Assembly: GCA_005406025.1 (NCBI GenBank)
Contig: BGZK01001612.1
Span: 1 to 64,000 of the forward strand
Reading direction: 5' to 3'
DNA: 64,000 bases
From: Eumeta japonica
Taxonomy: Eukaryota > Arthropoda > Insecta > Lepidoptera > Psychidae
Shown piece by piece: positions 1 through 11,284 of this stretch. A program made the position numbers and the translations under genes. The notes under the pieces were generated by a model. It was not told the origin of the DNA, did no database searches, and was given only the letters and a program-made list of their open reading frames with translations. Each line of letters starts with the position of its first letter. The stretch's first letter is position 1.

Positions 1-3000
1 AAGCTCGATCGAAGCAACACTCAGCCGAACCTGTCAAATGGCAACGGTCCAGTTTTCTAAGCTCAATCGAAACAACACGCAGCCGAACCTGTCAAATGGC
101 AAGGTCAAGTTTTCTAAGCTCGATCGAAGCAACACTAGCCGAACCTGTCAAATGGCAACGGTCAAGTTTTCTAAGCTCAATCGAAGCAACACTAGCCGAA
201 CCTGTTAAATGGCGAAGGTCAAGTTTCTAAGCTCGATCTAAGCAACACTAGCCGAACCTGTTAAATGGCGAAGGTCAAGTTTTCTAGCTCGATCAAGCAA
301 CACTCGCCGAACCTGTCAAATGGCAACGGTCGAGTTTTCTAAAGCTCGATCGAAGCAACACTAGCCGAACCTTGAAATGGCGAAGGTCAAGTTTCTAAGC
401 TCGATCGAAGCAACACTCGCCGAACCTGTTAAATGGCGAAGGTCAAGTTTTCTAAGCTCGATCGAAGCAACACTCGCGAACCTGTCAAATGGCAACGGTC
501 AGTTTTCTAAGCTCGATCGAAGCAACACTGGCCGAACCTGTCAAATGGCAACGGTCAAGTTTTCTAAGCTCAATCGAAGAAGCAACACTAGCCGAACCTG
601 TCAAATGCGGCACGGTCAAGTTTTCTAAGCTCGATCGAAGCAACACTCGCCGAACCTGTCAAATGGCAAGGTCCGAGTTTCTGCGCCGATCGAAGCAACA
701 CTCGCCGAACCTGTCAAATGGCAACGGTCAAGTTTTCTAAAGCAATCGAAGCAACACCAGCCGAACCTTTAAATGGCAACGGTCAAGTTTTCAAAGCTCG
801 ATCGAGCAACACTCGCCGAACCTGTCAAATGGCAACGGTCGAGTTTTCTAAGCTCGATCGAAGCAACACTCGCCGAACCTGTCAAATGGCAACGGTCAAG
901 TTTTCTAAGCTCGATCGAAGCAACACCAGCCGAACCTGTTAAATGGCGAGGTCAAGTTTTCTAAGCTCGATCGAAGCAACACTCGCCGAACCTGTCAAAT
1001 GGCAACGGTCAAGTTTTCTAAGCTCGATCGAAGCAACACTAGCCGAACCTGTCAAATGGCAACGGTCAAGTTTTCTAAGCTCGATCGAAGCAACACTAGC
1101 CGAACCTGTCAAATGGCAACGGTCAAGTTTTCTAAGCTCATCGAAGCAACACTAGCCGAACCTGTTAAATGGCGAAGGTCAAGCTCTAAGCTCGATCGAA
1201 GCAACACCGGAACCTGTCAAATGGCAACGGTCAAGTTTTCTAAGCTCGATCGAAGCAACACTCGCCGAACCTGTCAAATGGCAACGGTCGAGTTTTCTAA
1301 GCTCGATCGAACACTGCCGGCCTGTTAAATGGCGAAGGTCAAGTTTTCTAAGCTCGATCGAAGCAACACTCGCCGAACCTGTCAAATGGCAACGGTCAGT
1401 TTTCTAAGCTCGATCGAAGCAACACTAGCCGAACCTGTCAAATGGCAACGGTCAAGTTTTCTAAGCTCAATCGAAGCAACACTAGCCGAACCTGTCAAAT
1501 GGCAACGGTCAAGTTTTCTAAGCTCGATCGAAGCAACACTCGCCGAACCTGTCAAATGGCAACGGTCAAGTTTCTAAGCTCGATCGAAGCAACACTCGCC
1601 GAACCTGTCAAATGGCAACGGTCAAGTTTTCTAAGCTCAATCGAAGCAACACCAGCCGAACCTGTTAAATGGCGAAGGTCAAGTTTCTAAGCTCGATCGA
1701 AGCAACACTAGCCGAACCTGTCAAATGACAACGGTCAGTTTTCTAAGCTCGATCGAAGCAACACTCGCCGAACCTGTCAAATGGCAACGGTCAAGTTTTC
1801 TAAGCTCGATCGAAGCAACACTAGCCGAACCTGTTAAATGGCGAAGGTCAAGTTTTCTAAGCTCGATCGAAGCAACACTCGCCGAACCTGTCAAATGGCA
1901 ACGGTCAAGTTTTCTAAGCTCGATCGAAGCAACACTCGCCGAACCTGTCAAATGGCAACGGTCAAGTTTTCTAAGCTCGATCGAAGCAACACTAGCCGAA
2001 CCTGTCAAATGGCAACGGTCAAGTTTTCTAAGCTCGATCGAAGCAACACTCGCCGAACCTGTCAAATGGCAACGGTCGAGTTTTCTAAGCTCGATCGAAG
2101 CAACACTCGCCGAACCTGTCAAATGGCAACGGGCAAGTTTTCTAAGCTCAATCGAAGCAACACCAGCCGAACCTGTCAAATGGCGAAGGTCAAGTTTTCT
2201 AAGCTCGATCGAAGCAACACTCGCCGAACCTGTCAAATGGCAACGGTCAAGTTTTCTAAGCTCGATCGAAGCAACACTCGCCGAACCTGTCAAACGGCAA
2301 CGGGCAAGTTTTCTAAGCTCAATCGAAGCAACACCAGCCGAACCTGTTAAATGGCGAAGGTCAAGTTTTCTAAGCTCGATCGAAGCAACACTCGCCGAAC
2401 CTGTCAAATGGCAACGGTCAAGTTTTCTAAGCTCAATCGAAGCAACACTAGCCGAACCTGTCAAATGGCAACGGTCAAGTTTTCTAAGCTCGATCGAAGC
2501 AACATTAGCCGAACCTGTCAAATGGCAACGGTCAAGTTTTCTAAGCTCAATCGAAGCAACACTAGCCGAACCTGTTAAATGGTGAAGGTCAAGTTTTCTA
2601 AGCTCGATCGAAGCAACACTAGCCGAACCTGTTAAATGGCGAAGGTCAAGTTTTCTAAGCTCGATCGAAGCAACACTCGCCGAACCTGTCAAATGGCAAC
2701 GGTCGAGTTTTCTAAGCTCGATCGAAGCAACACTAGCCGAACCTGTTAAATGGCGAAGGTCAAGTTTTCTAAGCTCGATCGAAGCAACACTCGCCGAACC
2801 TGTCAAATGGCAACGGTCAAGTTTTCTAAGCTCGATCGAAGCAACACTAGCCGAACCTGTCAAATGGCAAGGTCAGTTTCTAAGCTCGATCGAAGCAACA
2901 CTAGCCGAACCTGTCAAATGGCAACGGTCAAGTTTTCTAAGCTCGATCGAAGCAACACTCGCCGAACCTGTCAAATGGCAACGGTCAAGTTTTCTAAGCT

Positions 3001-4860
3001 CGATCGAAGCAACACTAGCCGAACCTGTCAAATGGCAAGGTCAAGTTTTCTAAGCTCGATCGAAGCAACACTCGCCGAACCTGTCAAATGGCGACGGTCA
3101 AGTTTTCTAAGCTCGATCGAAGCAACACTAGCCGAACCTGTTAAATGGCGAAGGTCAAGTTTCTAAGCTCGATCGAAGCAACACTCGCCGAACCTGTTAA
3201 ATGGCAACGGTCAAGTTTTCTAAGCTCGATCGAAGCAACACTCGCCGAACCTGTCAAATGGCAACGGTCAAGTTTTCTAAGCTCGATCGAAGCAACACTC
3301 GCCGAACCTGTCAAATGGCAACGGTCAAGTTTCTAAGCTCGATCGAAGCAACACTCGCCGAACCTGTCAAATGGCAACGGTCAAGTTTTCTAAGCTCGAT
3401 CGAAGCAACACTAGCCGAACCTGTTAAATGGCGAAGGTCGAGTTTCTAAGCTCGATCGAAGCAACACTCGCCGAACCTGTCAAATGGCAACGGTCAAGTT
3501 TCTAAGCTCGATCGAAGCAACACCAGCCGAACCTGTCAAATGGCAACGGCAGTTTTCTAAGCTCAATCGAAGCAACACCAGCCGAACCTGTTAAATGGCG
3601 AAGGTCAAGTTTTCTAAGCTCGATCGAAGCAACACTCGCCGAACCTGTCAAATGGCAACGGTCAGTTTCTAAGCTCAATCGAAGCAACACTAGCCGAACC
3701 TGTCAAATGGCAACGGTCAAGTTTCTAAGCTCGATCGAAGCAACATTAGCCGAACCTGTCAAATGGCAACGGTCAAGTTTTCTAAGCTCAAAGCAACACT
3801 AGCCGAACCTGTTAAATGGTGAAGGTCAAGTTTTCTAAGCTCGATCGAAGCAACACTAGCCGAACCTGTTAAATGGCGAAGGTCAAGTTTTCTAAGCTCG
3901 ATCGAAGCAACACTCGCCGAACCTGTCAAATGGCAACGGTCAAGTTTTCTAAGCTCGATCGAAGCAACACTAGCCGAACCTGTTAAATGGTGAAGGTCAA
4001 GTTTTCTAAGCTCGATCTAAGCAACACTAGCCGAACCTGTTAAATGGCGAAGGTCAAGTTTTCTAAGCTCGATCGAAGCAACACTCGCCGAACCTGTCAA
4101 ATGGCAACGGTCGAGTTTTCTAAGCTCGATCGAAGCAACACTAGCCGAACCTGTTAAATGGCGAAGGTCAAGTTTTCTAAGCTCGATCGAAGCAACACTC
4201 GCCGAACCTGTCAAATGGCAACGGTCGAGTTTTCTAAGCTCAATCTAAGCAACACTAGCCGAACCTGTTAAATGGCGAAGGTCAAGTTTTCTAAGCTCGA
4301 TCGAAGCAACACTCGCCGAACCTGTCAAATGGCAACGGGCAAGTTTTCTAAGCTCAATCGAAGCAACACCAGCCGAACCTGTTAAATGGCGAAGGTCAAG
4401 TTTTCTAAGCTCGATCGAAGCAACACCAGCCGAACCTGTTAAATGGCGAAGGCAAGTTTCAAGCTCGATCGAAGCAACACTCGCCGAACCTGTCAAATGG
4501 CAACGGTCGAGTTTCTAAGCTCGATCGAAGCAACACTAGCCGAACCTGTCAATGGCAACGGTTTTCTAAGCTCAATCGAAGCAACACTCGCCGAACCTGT
4601 CAAATGGCAACGGTCAAGTTTTCTAAGCTCAATCGAAGCAACACTAGCCGAACCTGTCAAATGGCAACGGTCAAGTTTCTAAGCTCGATCGAAGCAACAC
4701 TAGCCGAACCTGTCAAATGGCAACGGTCAAGTTTCTAAGCTCAATCGAAGCAACACTAGCCGAACCTGTTAAATGGCGAAGGTCAAGTTTTCTAAGCTCG
4801 ATCGAAGCAACACCAGCCGAACCTGTCAAATGGCAACGGTCAAGTTTTCTAAGCTCGATC
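1..4860. repeat. 57 bp tandem satellite array, regular part
   Basis: Head-to-tail copies of a 57 bp unit, roughly 85 of them, continue off the left edge. Each unit holds the blocks AAGCTCGATCGAAGCAACAC, CCGAACCTGT and GGTCAAGTTTTCT. Most units differ by a few substitutions; 1-4 bp deletions (often one T of the TTTT run, or a base of GATCGA) are scattered, mainly in 1-1400 and 2860-4700. The third base of the CTAGC/CTCGC/CCAGC site varies between units. Because 57 is 19 codons, two forward frames and one reverse frame stay open for long stretches; these are not evidence of protein. Function is unknown. It could be heterochromatic or simply a local expansion. Confidence 0.97.
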
Positions 4861-5565
4861 GAAATAACACTAGGCGAACTTATCAAGTGGTGACGATCAA
4901 GATCTCGAAGCTCGATCAAAGTAACACTAGGCGAACTTATCAAGTGATGACGAACATTTTCGAAGCTTGATCGAAGCAACGCTAGCCGAACCTGTTAAGC
5001 AGCGACAAGTTTCCTAAGCTCGATCGAAGCAACACTAGCCGAACCTGTTGATGGCGAAGGTCAAGTATTCTAAACTCGATCGAAGTAACGCTAGCCGAAC
5101 CTGTTAAGCGCCTACGGTTCACAGTTGAGTTTCTAAGCTCGATCGAAATAACACTAGCCGAACCTGTTAAATGGCGAAGGTCAAATATTCTAAACTCTAT
5201 CGAAGTAACACTGGGCGAACTTATCAAGTGGAGACGAACATTTTCTCGAAGCTTGATCGAAGTAACGCTAGCCGAACCTGTCAAGTAGCGACGATCAAGT
5301 TTCGAAGCTCGATCGAAATAACACTAGCCGAACCTGTTAAGTGGCGAAGGTCAAGTATTCTAAACTCGATCGAAGTAACGCTAGCCGAACCCGTTAAGCG
5401 CCTACGGTTCACAGTTAAGTTTTCTAAGCTCGATCGAAATAACACTAGTCGAACCTGTTAAGTGGCGAAGGTCAAATATTCTAAACTCTATCGAAGTAAC
5501 ACTGGGCGAACTTATCAAGTGGAGACGATCAAGTTTTCTAAGCTCGATCGAAGTAATGCTGGCCG
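4861..5565. repeat. Diverged edge of the 57 bp satellite with higher-order period
   Basis: About 12 further units continue the array but carry many substitutions (GAAATAACACTAGGCGAAC, TATCAAGTGGAGACGA, TATTCTAAACTC). Two stretches resemble each other much more than they resemble neighbouring units: one begins near 5061 (TCAAGTATTCTAAACTCGAT) and the other near 5351. This gives a higher-order period of about 290 bp, close to five units. Both contain the same unusual unit with CGCCTACGGTTCACAGTT. The second copy breaks off at about 5565, where unique AT-rich sequence starts. Diverged edges are typical of satellites that are homogenised mainly in their interior. Confidence 0.93.
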
Positions 5566-5701
5566 ATGTATCTATATTATTAATTTAGTAAATACACATG
5601 GTAAAAGACCAATTTCATTTTGCTACGGAGGTTGGAAAAATTATGTTGTGACAGATAAGAAGTACCTAGCCTGCGCTAAGACTATTTTAAAGAAAATCTA
5701 A
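5566..5701 (+). other. Open frame running out of the satellite; unrecognised
   Basis: A reading frame crosses the satellite edge and continues through non-repetitive sequence to a stop at 5699-5701. The unique part reads like ordinary protein (for example GKRPISFCYGGW and DKKYLACAK). A basic lead, a GGW and a lysine-rich 'KKYLACAK' are loosely reminiscent of a FLYWCH-type zinc finger, but the expected metal-binding Cys/His set is not complete. There is no start codon of its own outside the satellite. It could be a relic of a coding fragment against which the satellite expanded, or chance. Confidence 0.2.
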
Positions 5702-6894
5702 AGATCACCATAAATAAGATATATGGTGAAACATGGCATTAATTCGTGTTACATTATATAACATATAATAGTAATTTATTAAAAAAAAAATTGAAAGCAG
5801 GCGAAATCCATTAAAATGAAACGGGTCCCGTCTGCGCCCAATTTTTTTTACTAAATTTTAAAAGAGATACGTTTACCTTCCTGAACATACATTTACCTCG
5901 GTGAGTCTTCAATTTATTTAATTTTTCCGCTTTAGTGTATATACTATCCTCAAATTTTATAACAAAAATTTTATCCCCAAAGTTTACTTTTAGTTTTTAA
6001 AATTTTTCAACGTATTATTGTTTTTTCTGTCGTAAGCGCGAAAAGATTTACAAGTATCATATTTGATGTAATTGTAGTGCAAACTCGAAAAAAAAGCAAC
6101 GAATAAAAAAAAATGCATGTGTTAGGTTTGCGTTAAAAATTTCGAATCTATTTAAAAAAAATGTATTTGCTTAGGTAAATACAAACAAATTTTGTGGTGG
6201 TACGGAACTCTAATTATGCGACTCTTTTTCTCACTTGGGCGGTTTTCTAAATATTTGGCTTCCCAAGATTCATACTGTAGACACATTTTTCTTCTTGTCA
6301 AATTAGCCGATTATCGACAGTAAAATTCGTTATTTTATTTTTAGACCGCCAACCTTTTCTTCTTTTGGTCTAAATCGATACTTCAATTGGGCATTACACG
6401 CAAAATAAAAACACGTTTATCGCTTTAAAGTGAACGAACCAAATATATATATATATATGTAAACTAAATCTCAAAAACAATTACGAAACAATGATTTTAA
6501 TATGCCGGTTCCTAAACTAACGGATATTTAATCATGTTACCGTTACATCATTTAGTTCTATAAAGTGAATATTATTTCAAGTTTCATATTACGAAATTAA
6601 CTGTGTAATTTAGGTATGCGTGCAAAAATAACTATTGTAAGTGTAATTACTATCAAGCCGTTTCTAAAATATACTATTAACTTTAGGTCATAATGTATAG
6701 CACTTAAGTTTTGTCATAAACAGCAACTATATGGCGCAAAGAGTACACACATTTCGTAGATCAGGTTCTAAATTTGACATAAATAAATTTTGTGCCAATT
6801 CTCAATCGTACTGACGATTGTTATAAAATTAGAAACTAAAAATAAGTTGAAATAAAAATTCTACTATATATATTAGTTGTGGAACCGTGCTTTG
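5702..6894. other. AT-rich sequence, no feature supported
   Basis: Poly-A/T runs and a short (AT)n tract near 6445-6458. No coding frame, RNA gene or recognisable repeat was seen. Confidence 0.7.
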
Positions 6895-7195
6895 GTTAAT
6901 TTGGTTGCGGCATAAAAATGTGCCGGCTCGACCAGGAGACAGATACATCACTCTCAGAGAATATAGACGTGACGTAACAGCCTCCGCTGTTAATTTCGTA
7001 CAGTGAGTGAGAGTTCCGGTGGCCCAATCCACCCTCCGCCAGTCCACTCCCCTTCACAAATTCTTCCATCAGATACTCTATTCCTATATAAGAGTTCGGT
7101 AATGCACTAGTGATTCCTCCGGAGTTGCGAGTGTCCATGAGTGACGATGATCACCAACTCTTTGGCGGCTTATCAGCTCGTGTACCGTTCGAAAA
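6895..7195 (+). mobile_element. CR1/Zenon-like interspersed repeat, copy 1
   Basis: One of four related copies in this window. It shows the shared order: ACAGCCTCCGCTGTTAATTT, CAGTGAGTGAGAGTTCCGGT, a cluster of CCTCC/CCCC blocks, ATTCCTATATAAGAG, GAGTTGCGAGTGTCCATGAG, then GATGATCACCAACTC and a decayed ATCAGGTGG..GCTCGTTTGCC-like end. From memory, that end matches the 3' terminus of common lepidopteran CR1/Zenon-type non-LTR elements. The copy is truncated, non-coding and diverged. The family name is inferred from the terminal motif only. Confidence 0.72.
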
Positions 7196-8146
7196 TTCAA
7201 TTAATATTATTATTTTTGCATTATCATTAACAGTCCAAGTTAATATAAGCTTTCGAATATAGCAAATTGAGTTTATCATTATATTAAAACATATATTGCT
7301 TTAAAGACCAATCTATTGTTAACGCATTTATTGTGCCAACGTCAGGCTATGATGAAATAAAAGCCAATAGCTGAAAATACTACTTCTTTGCTTTGATTGA
7401 TAAGAATCACATTTTCCTTTTGTCACTTCTCGTAAACTGCTACATTACTGGTCTGTACGCTTGTAACATCCAAAACTAATATTGGCTTTTTAATTCTTCT
7501 GACAAACAGAACATAAAATGCGCTCACAAAGCGTAGTGTACCCTGCTTTATCGTTGTTATTATTTTTAAAAGCATTATTAACACTGCCGAAATTTATATA
7601 GACAAGGTAGAACAGTGGAATACTTTTAGGTTTTTATTTTCATGAATTGTCCCTTAGGATTAAACTATGATTTTTATACACGTTGTACTTACGTTAGCTG
7701 ACCTTCCGATGTATTTTCTTGCCTTCATAGAGCAAACGAACGTCATTCAAGTCTAATGGTAATTATCTACGAAAATAAAAAGATGTATTTGTGTTCATAT
7801 AGTATAAATATTTAAAGCATTTATATTTAAATAATTTTATTCTGATGCTCTACCATATTCAGCATTTATAATTCTTCTCATTATTCTAATTTTCAAATTC
7901 CAACTCCATATCATTATTACAAATATTTTTTCTACATATTTGCTCATAACTAGTTAATTTGCCATTGCTATTCAAAAAGTAAATTCATATAAGAATAAGT
8001 ATAATAACAAGAAGCACGGGGTCCCTTAAATTGATTGGCGACCTCATGCAGTCGGCTAACCGGTAAACACAAATTTATTTTTAATTCTAGTATTGAAATT
8101 ATGTTAATCACTATTTTCAATAAAAAAAAAATATAATTTTTTTCTT
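7196..8146. other. AT-rich sequence, no feature supported
   Basis: No coding frame longer than chance and no repeat family recognised. A short GC-richer stretch (GGTCCCTTAAATTGATTGG and following, about 8020-8065) is unexplained. Confidence 0.65.
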
Positions 8147-8369
8147 ACGTGTATTAAATTTTGGTATACATCCAGTTTTTGGCTAAAGGTTGCGCGAATA
8201 CCGGCTGGCTCTTCACTCCCGTCACTCCTAATCCAAGCTAGAACCTACACTCCCCCCGATATTTACGCTCCCTTCGGTGTATCGGGACTTGTCCCTTTCA
8301 GTCATTGCGACTGGCTGAAGGTCGAGCAATGATAATGATGATGATGACGTGTATTAAATTTTGGTATAC
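8147..8369 (+). mobile_element. Short retro-insertion flanked by a perfect 23 bp target duplication
   Basis: The same 23 bases (starting ACGTGTATTAAATTTTGG) occur at 8147-8169 and 8347-8369, exactly 200 bp apart. Between them is a 177 bp GC-richer body (8170-8346) that ends in a run of GAT/AAT triplets (AATGATAATGATGATGATG). A long duplication plus a simple-repeat 3' tail is the signature of target-primed reverse transcription, so this is a 5'-truncated non-LTR element or SINE inserted in plus orientation. The perfect duplication implies a fairly recent insertion. The family was not identified. Confidence 0.85.
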
Positions 8370-8884
8370 TATAAACTGCGATGCCAATGTTAAAATCTCA
8401 ACTTCTTTGAACTCACTTCTATGAGAAACGCTAGGTCCCAGCCTGCAAAATCGGGCGAATGACCCGCTTTTGCAACATAATACATAAGCAGTGTTTAGCA
8501 ATAGTTCTGGTGATTGATGCTTAGCACCGTCCAAAACCACTTCTTAGGACAAGATGCAAACATATTACTTTTGGTTTCCAGTAGGTATTTCAGTTTCACA
8601 TAAAATTATAAAAGAATTTAAGGTGTTGTACATCTAGAACAAATTTTATTTCCCTTACATAATACGAATGTAGTTAAGACCTGAGACGTAATTTTAAAGG
8701 TGGTTAATTTAATTTTTATTAAGCTCATACCCATTGACGTAGCTAGGGATTTTGTCTAGTTGTCCGTCCATCCGTTCCGTCCAGCTGAATTAACGACACT
8801 CATTTGATGAAAGGTCATAAATGACGCCTGGTAATAGTTAATAATACAGGTAATTCACTTTTAATTTTATCAAATGTCGTCTTT
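8370..8884. other. AT-rich sequence, no feature supported
   Basis: A GTCCGTCCATCCGTTCCGTCC run at about 8761-8781 hints at decayed repeat. Nothing else is supported. Confidence 0.6.
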
Positions 8885-9060
8885 TTTTTCTTCTTAGTAA
8901 AGTTAAAAATCCAATAGGGCAGCTAAATTAATACTTTTTTTCTTGTTAGTCTATAACCGTCTCAGACTTAAGAATCTATACCAAAATCCATCAAAATAGG
9001 TTTAGGTGTGAAAGCATAACAAACAGTCACTTTGCGTAATATATGTGAGATTATAAACAC
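8885..9060 (+). mobile_element. Decayed interspersed repeat tail (CCAAAATCCATCAAAATAGG type)
   Basis: The string CCAAAATCCATCAAAATAGG at 8981-9000, followed by GGTGTGAAAGCATAACAAAC and AGTCACTTTGCG, matches in order a very common insect repeat tail that I recall as 'accaaatttcatcaaaatcgg..cgtgaaagcgtaacaaac'. Non-LTR RTE-like elements and Helitrons have both been described with such tails, so the class is left open. No coding part remains. Confidence 0.55.
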
Positions 9061-11284
9061 AATTCTATATTTGGTAATCTGTCTATTACCTTTAAACAGA
9101 TTTATTTGATGTGTATTTATAAAACAAAATAGAAATACATTTAAATACAGAAATTTAAATATATGGAGATATGTATTTTATTTCTTTATTATATATCTCT
9201 ATATGTTAAACAAGCTTTAGCTCTATATTTTTCGCTGAATCGGTTTAAAGCGGTATTGGCGGTGTGCAAAGGGCATGACAGCGAACGCAGCGCATGCCGT
9301 GGCAGAAAAATGTACCAATCTCGGAAACTATCAAAATTACTTTGTGTTTCCTACATTTATATTTTGAAATACGAGTAGGTATTGTAATTATTGTTGTGTT
9401 ATAAATTGTAAAAGTGACGGCACAGATGGTCGGTGTATATTTTGTGTTTCTTGCATATTGTGTGACAGTGATAGTCTAGTCGAGAAATGCGTTTTATGTA
9501 AAAATAGTTAAAGATCGTTTAAGAAAATTTGAGCAATAAATTTTTTTTAGTATTTTATATTGCATTTTTTGAACACTGTTATAGATGGTTGTCTTTAAGA
9601 TTTAATAATTCCAAAAAAAAAAATGTAACGCAAATCAGAATTTGTTTTTAATAAATTGTTAAGATATTCAAATTCAAATTTAAATTTAAAATATCTCAAT
9701 ACATAGTTTATAAACTAACACTTAAAATACATCATAATCTTTTGCGAATTTACACTTTACCGCACGTTCGGAAGGCAGTTTTATAATAAACAGATAATAT
9801 ACATTGAAATTGTTAATAATATATTATATATTTGTTTCATTAAAAATAAAAACGATTATAAGAAGTTAATTTTAAATTTAAAAATTAATTAATTTTTAAA
9901 TCATTAATTCATTACAACAATAAAATGTAATTTTTTTTGAAAATCTTAAATTTGTCCATTATTTTATTAACAAGTGACATATGAAATTATTTGATACTTT
10001 ACTAAATGGCATTATTAGATGTAAAAATAGAAATGATGAAACATTTGGTAAGAAAACTTTTTAACAACACTTTTGAAATATTTCAAATTTTGTTAACTTA
10101 AAGAAATTGTAAAAAAAATATTTCTAAAAGCTTTTATGACGTAATGTTGTTCAGTATATGTACAAAAAAATATACATGCAAAAGCAAAATTATAAGTGAA
10201 TCATTTAAACGTTTCTATCGCTTTTAATGAAAACAGAAAAAATTAGTAAATCAAAAATTGTATAACCTTTTGAAAAATCGACTTATTTTTTTTCCGACGG
10301 GGCTGTATTTATGCAAGTGTCCGGATGACACTATAATTTATTCAGATTTTTAAACTTATATTTAATACTATTAAATAAAATATTTTTGTGGTATACTCTC
10401 ATTAGTGTCAGCGCTCAGGCTGTACCACACAGAAGCCTTTAAGGGTAAAATTAAAATTATAAATAATGGTGATAGAAATAAAACTTTTTTATTTTAATTC
10501 TGTAAAATAAGGAATAAATCCTCTTCAAAAACTTTGTTTAAATTTTGTTATCTCCTAAACTTTTGAGTTGATGTTTAAAACAGAGACCCTTTTTTGTTTT
10601 GTTTTTTTTCTTTTTTATAACAACAGCAATCTTTGTTTGCGAAACAAAGAAAACTTCTTTCTCAGAGTTGAATCCCAAATCGAATTCCGCAGAAAACTCA
10701 CTTCTAGACTAGACTATTAATAATTAATGTATTCAATAAATAAAATAAATATCACAGATCCTTTACGCAGAGCCACTTAGTTCAAATATTAAGTAAATGC
10801 AAGCTTTGATTTTCTATAGAAAACAAACTATTTGACATACTCAACCCCAAGAAATTTCAAGCTGCAGCCGGGCGGTGCTGTAGTGCACATAATAATAATA
10901 ACATACCTACTTGTAAATTGTAGTGAATTTTAAATTAAAAGGGTTTAAACAATAAATATTCTTCAATACTCTCGATTTTTCTAGGGCGGGCAAAGAAGTT
11001 TGAATGATAGGCACCGCCCAAGTGCACCTGTGCTGATAGCAACATTAGTTTACCATTTGTATATCGTACCTGTCTAGGTTAAAAATTATACTAAAGAAAC
11101 TAGTAAATAAAAAAGAGTTCTTTAAAACAAGCTTCCAAAAACCTTGTCCCGCGAAGAATTTATACTTATATTTTTTACAGTTCAAACGACAAGTTAACAT
11201 ATTAAGGTATCTCATATATAATATCGGTTCTTAATATCCACCTTGTTAAATAAATTATCATTGAAAAAGAAAATTAAAACTTAA
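9061..11284. other. AT-rich, low-complexity stretch with no gene
   Basis: Very AT-rich with near-palindromic AT words (around 9660-9695 and 9860-9905). A short GC-rich pair at 10861-10885 (GGGCGGTGCTGTAGTGCAC) and 11013-11030 (CACCGCCCAAGTGCAC) looks like the facing ends of an unidentified small element with an (AAT)n tract between. No coding frame is supported. Confidence 0.55.

Noticed and set aside
1721..2863. 380-codon minus-strand open frame with a 19-residue repeat
   Set aside because: It is the 57 bp satellite read in a stop-free register; other frames in both directions are equally open and indels shift it elsewhere in the array.
1..4860. CENP-B-box-like motif in the satellite unit
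   Set aside because: TTCG is followed at the right place by A in one register, but the required CGGG is absent. Lepidopteran centromeres are also holocentric, so a box is not expected.
1..5565. CRISPR array
   Set aside because: There are no unique spacers; the whole unit repeats, and the genome is eukaryotic.
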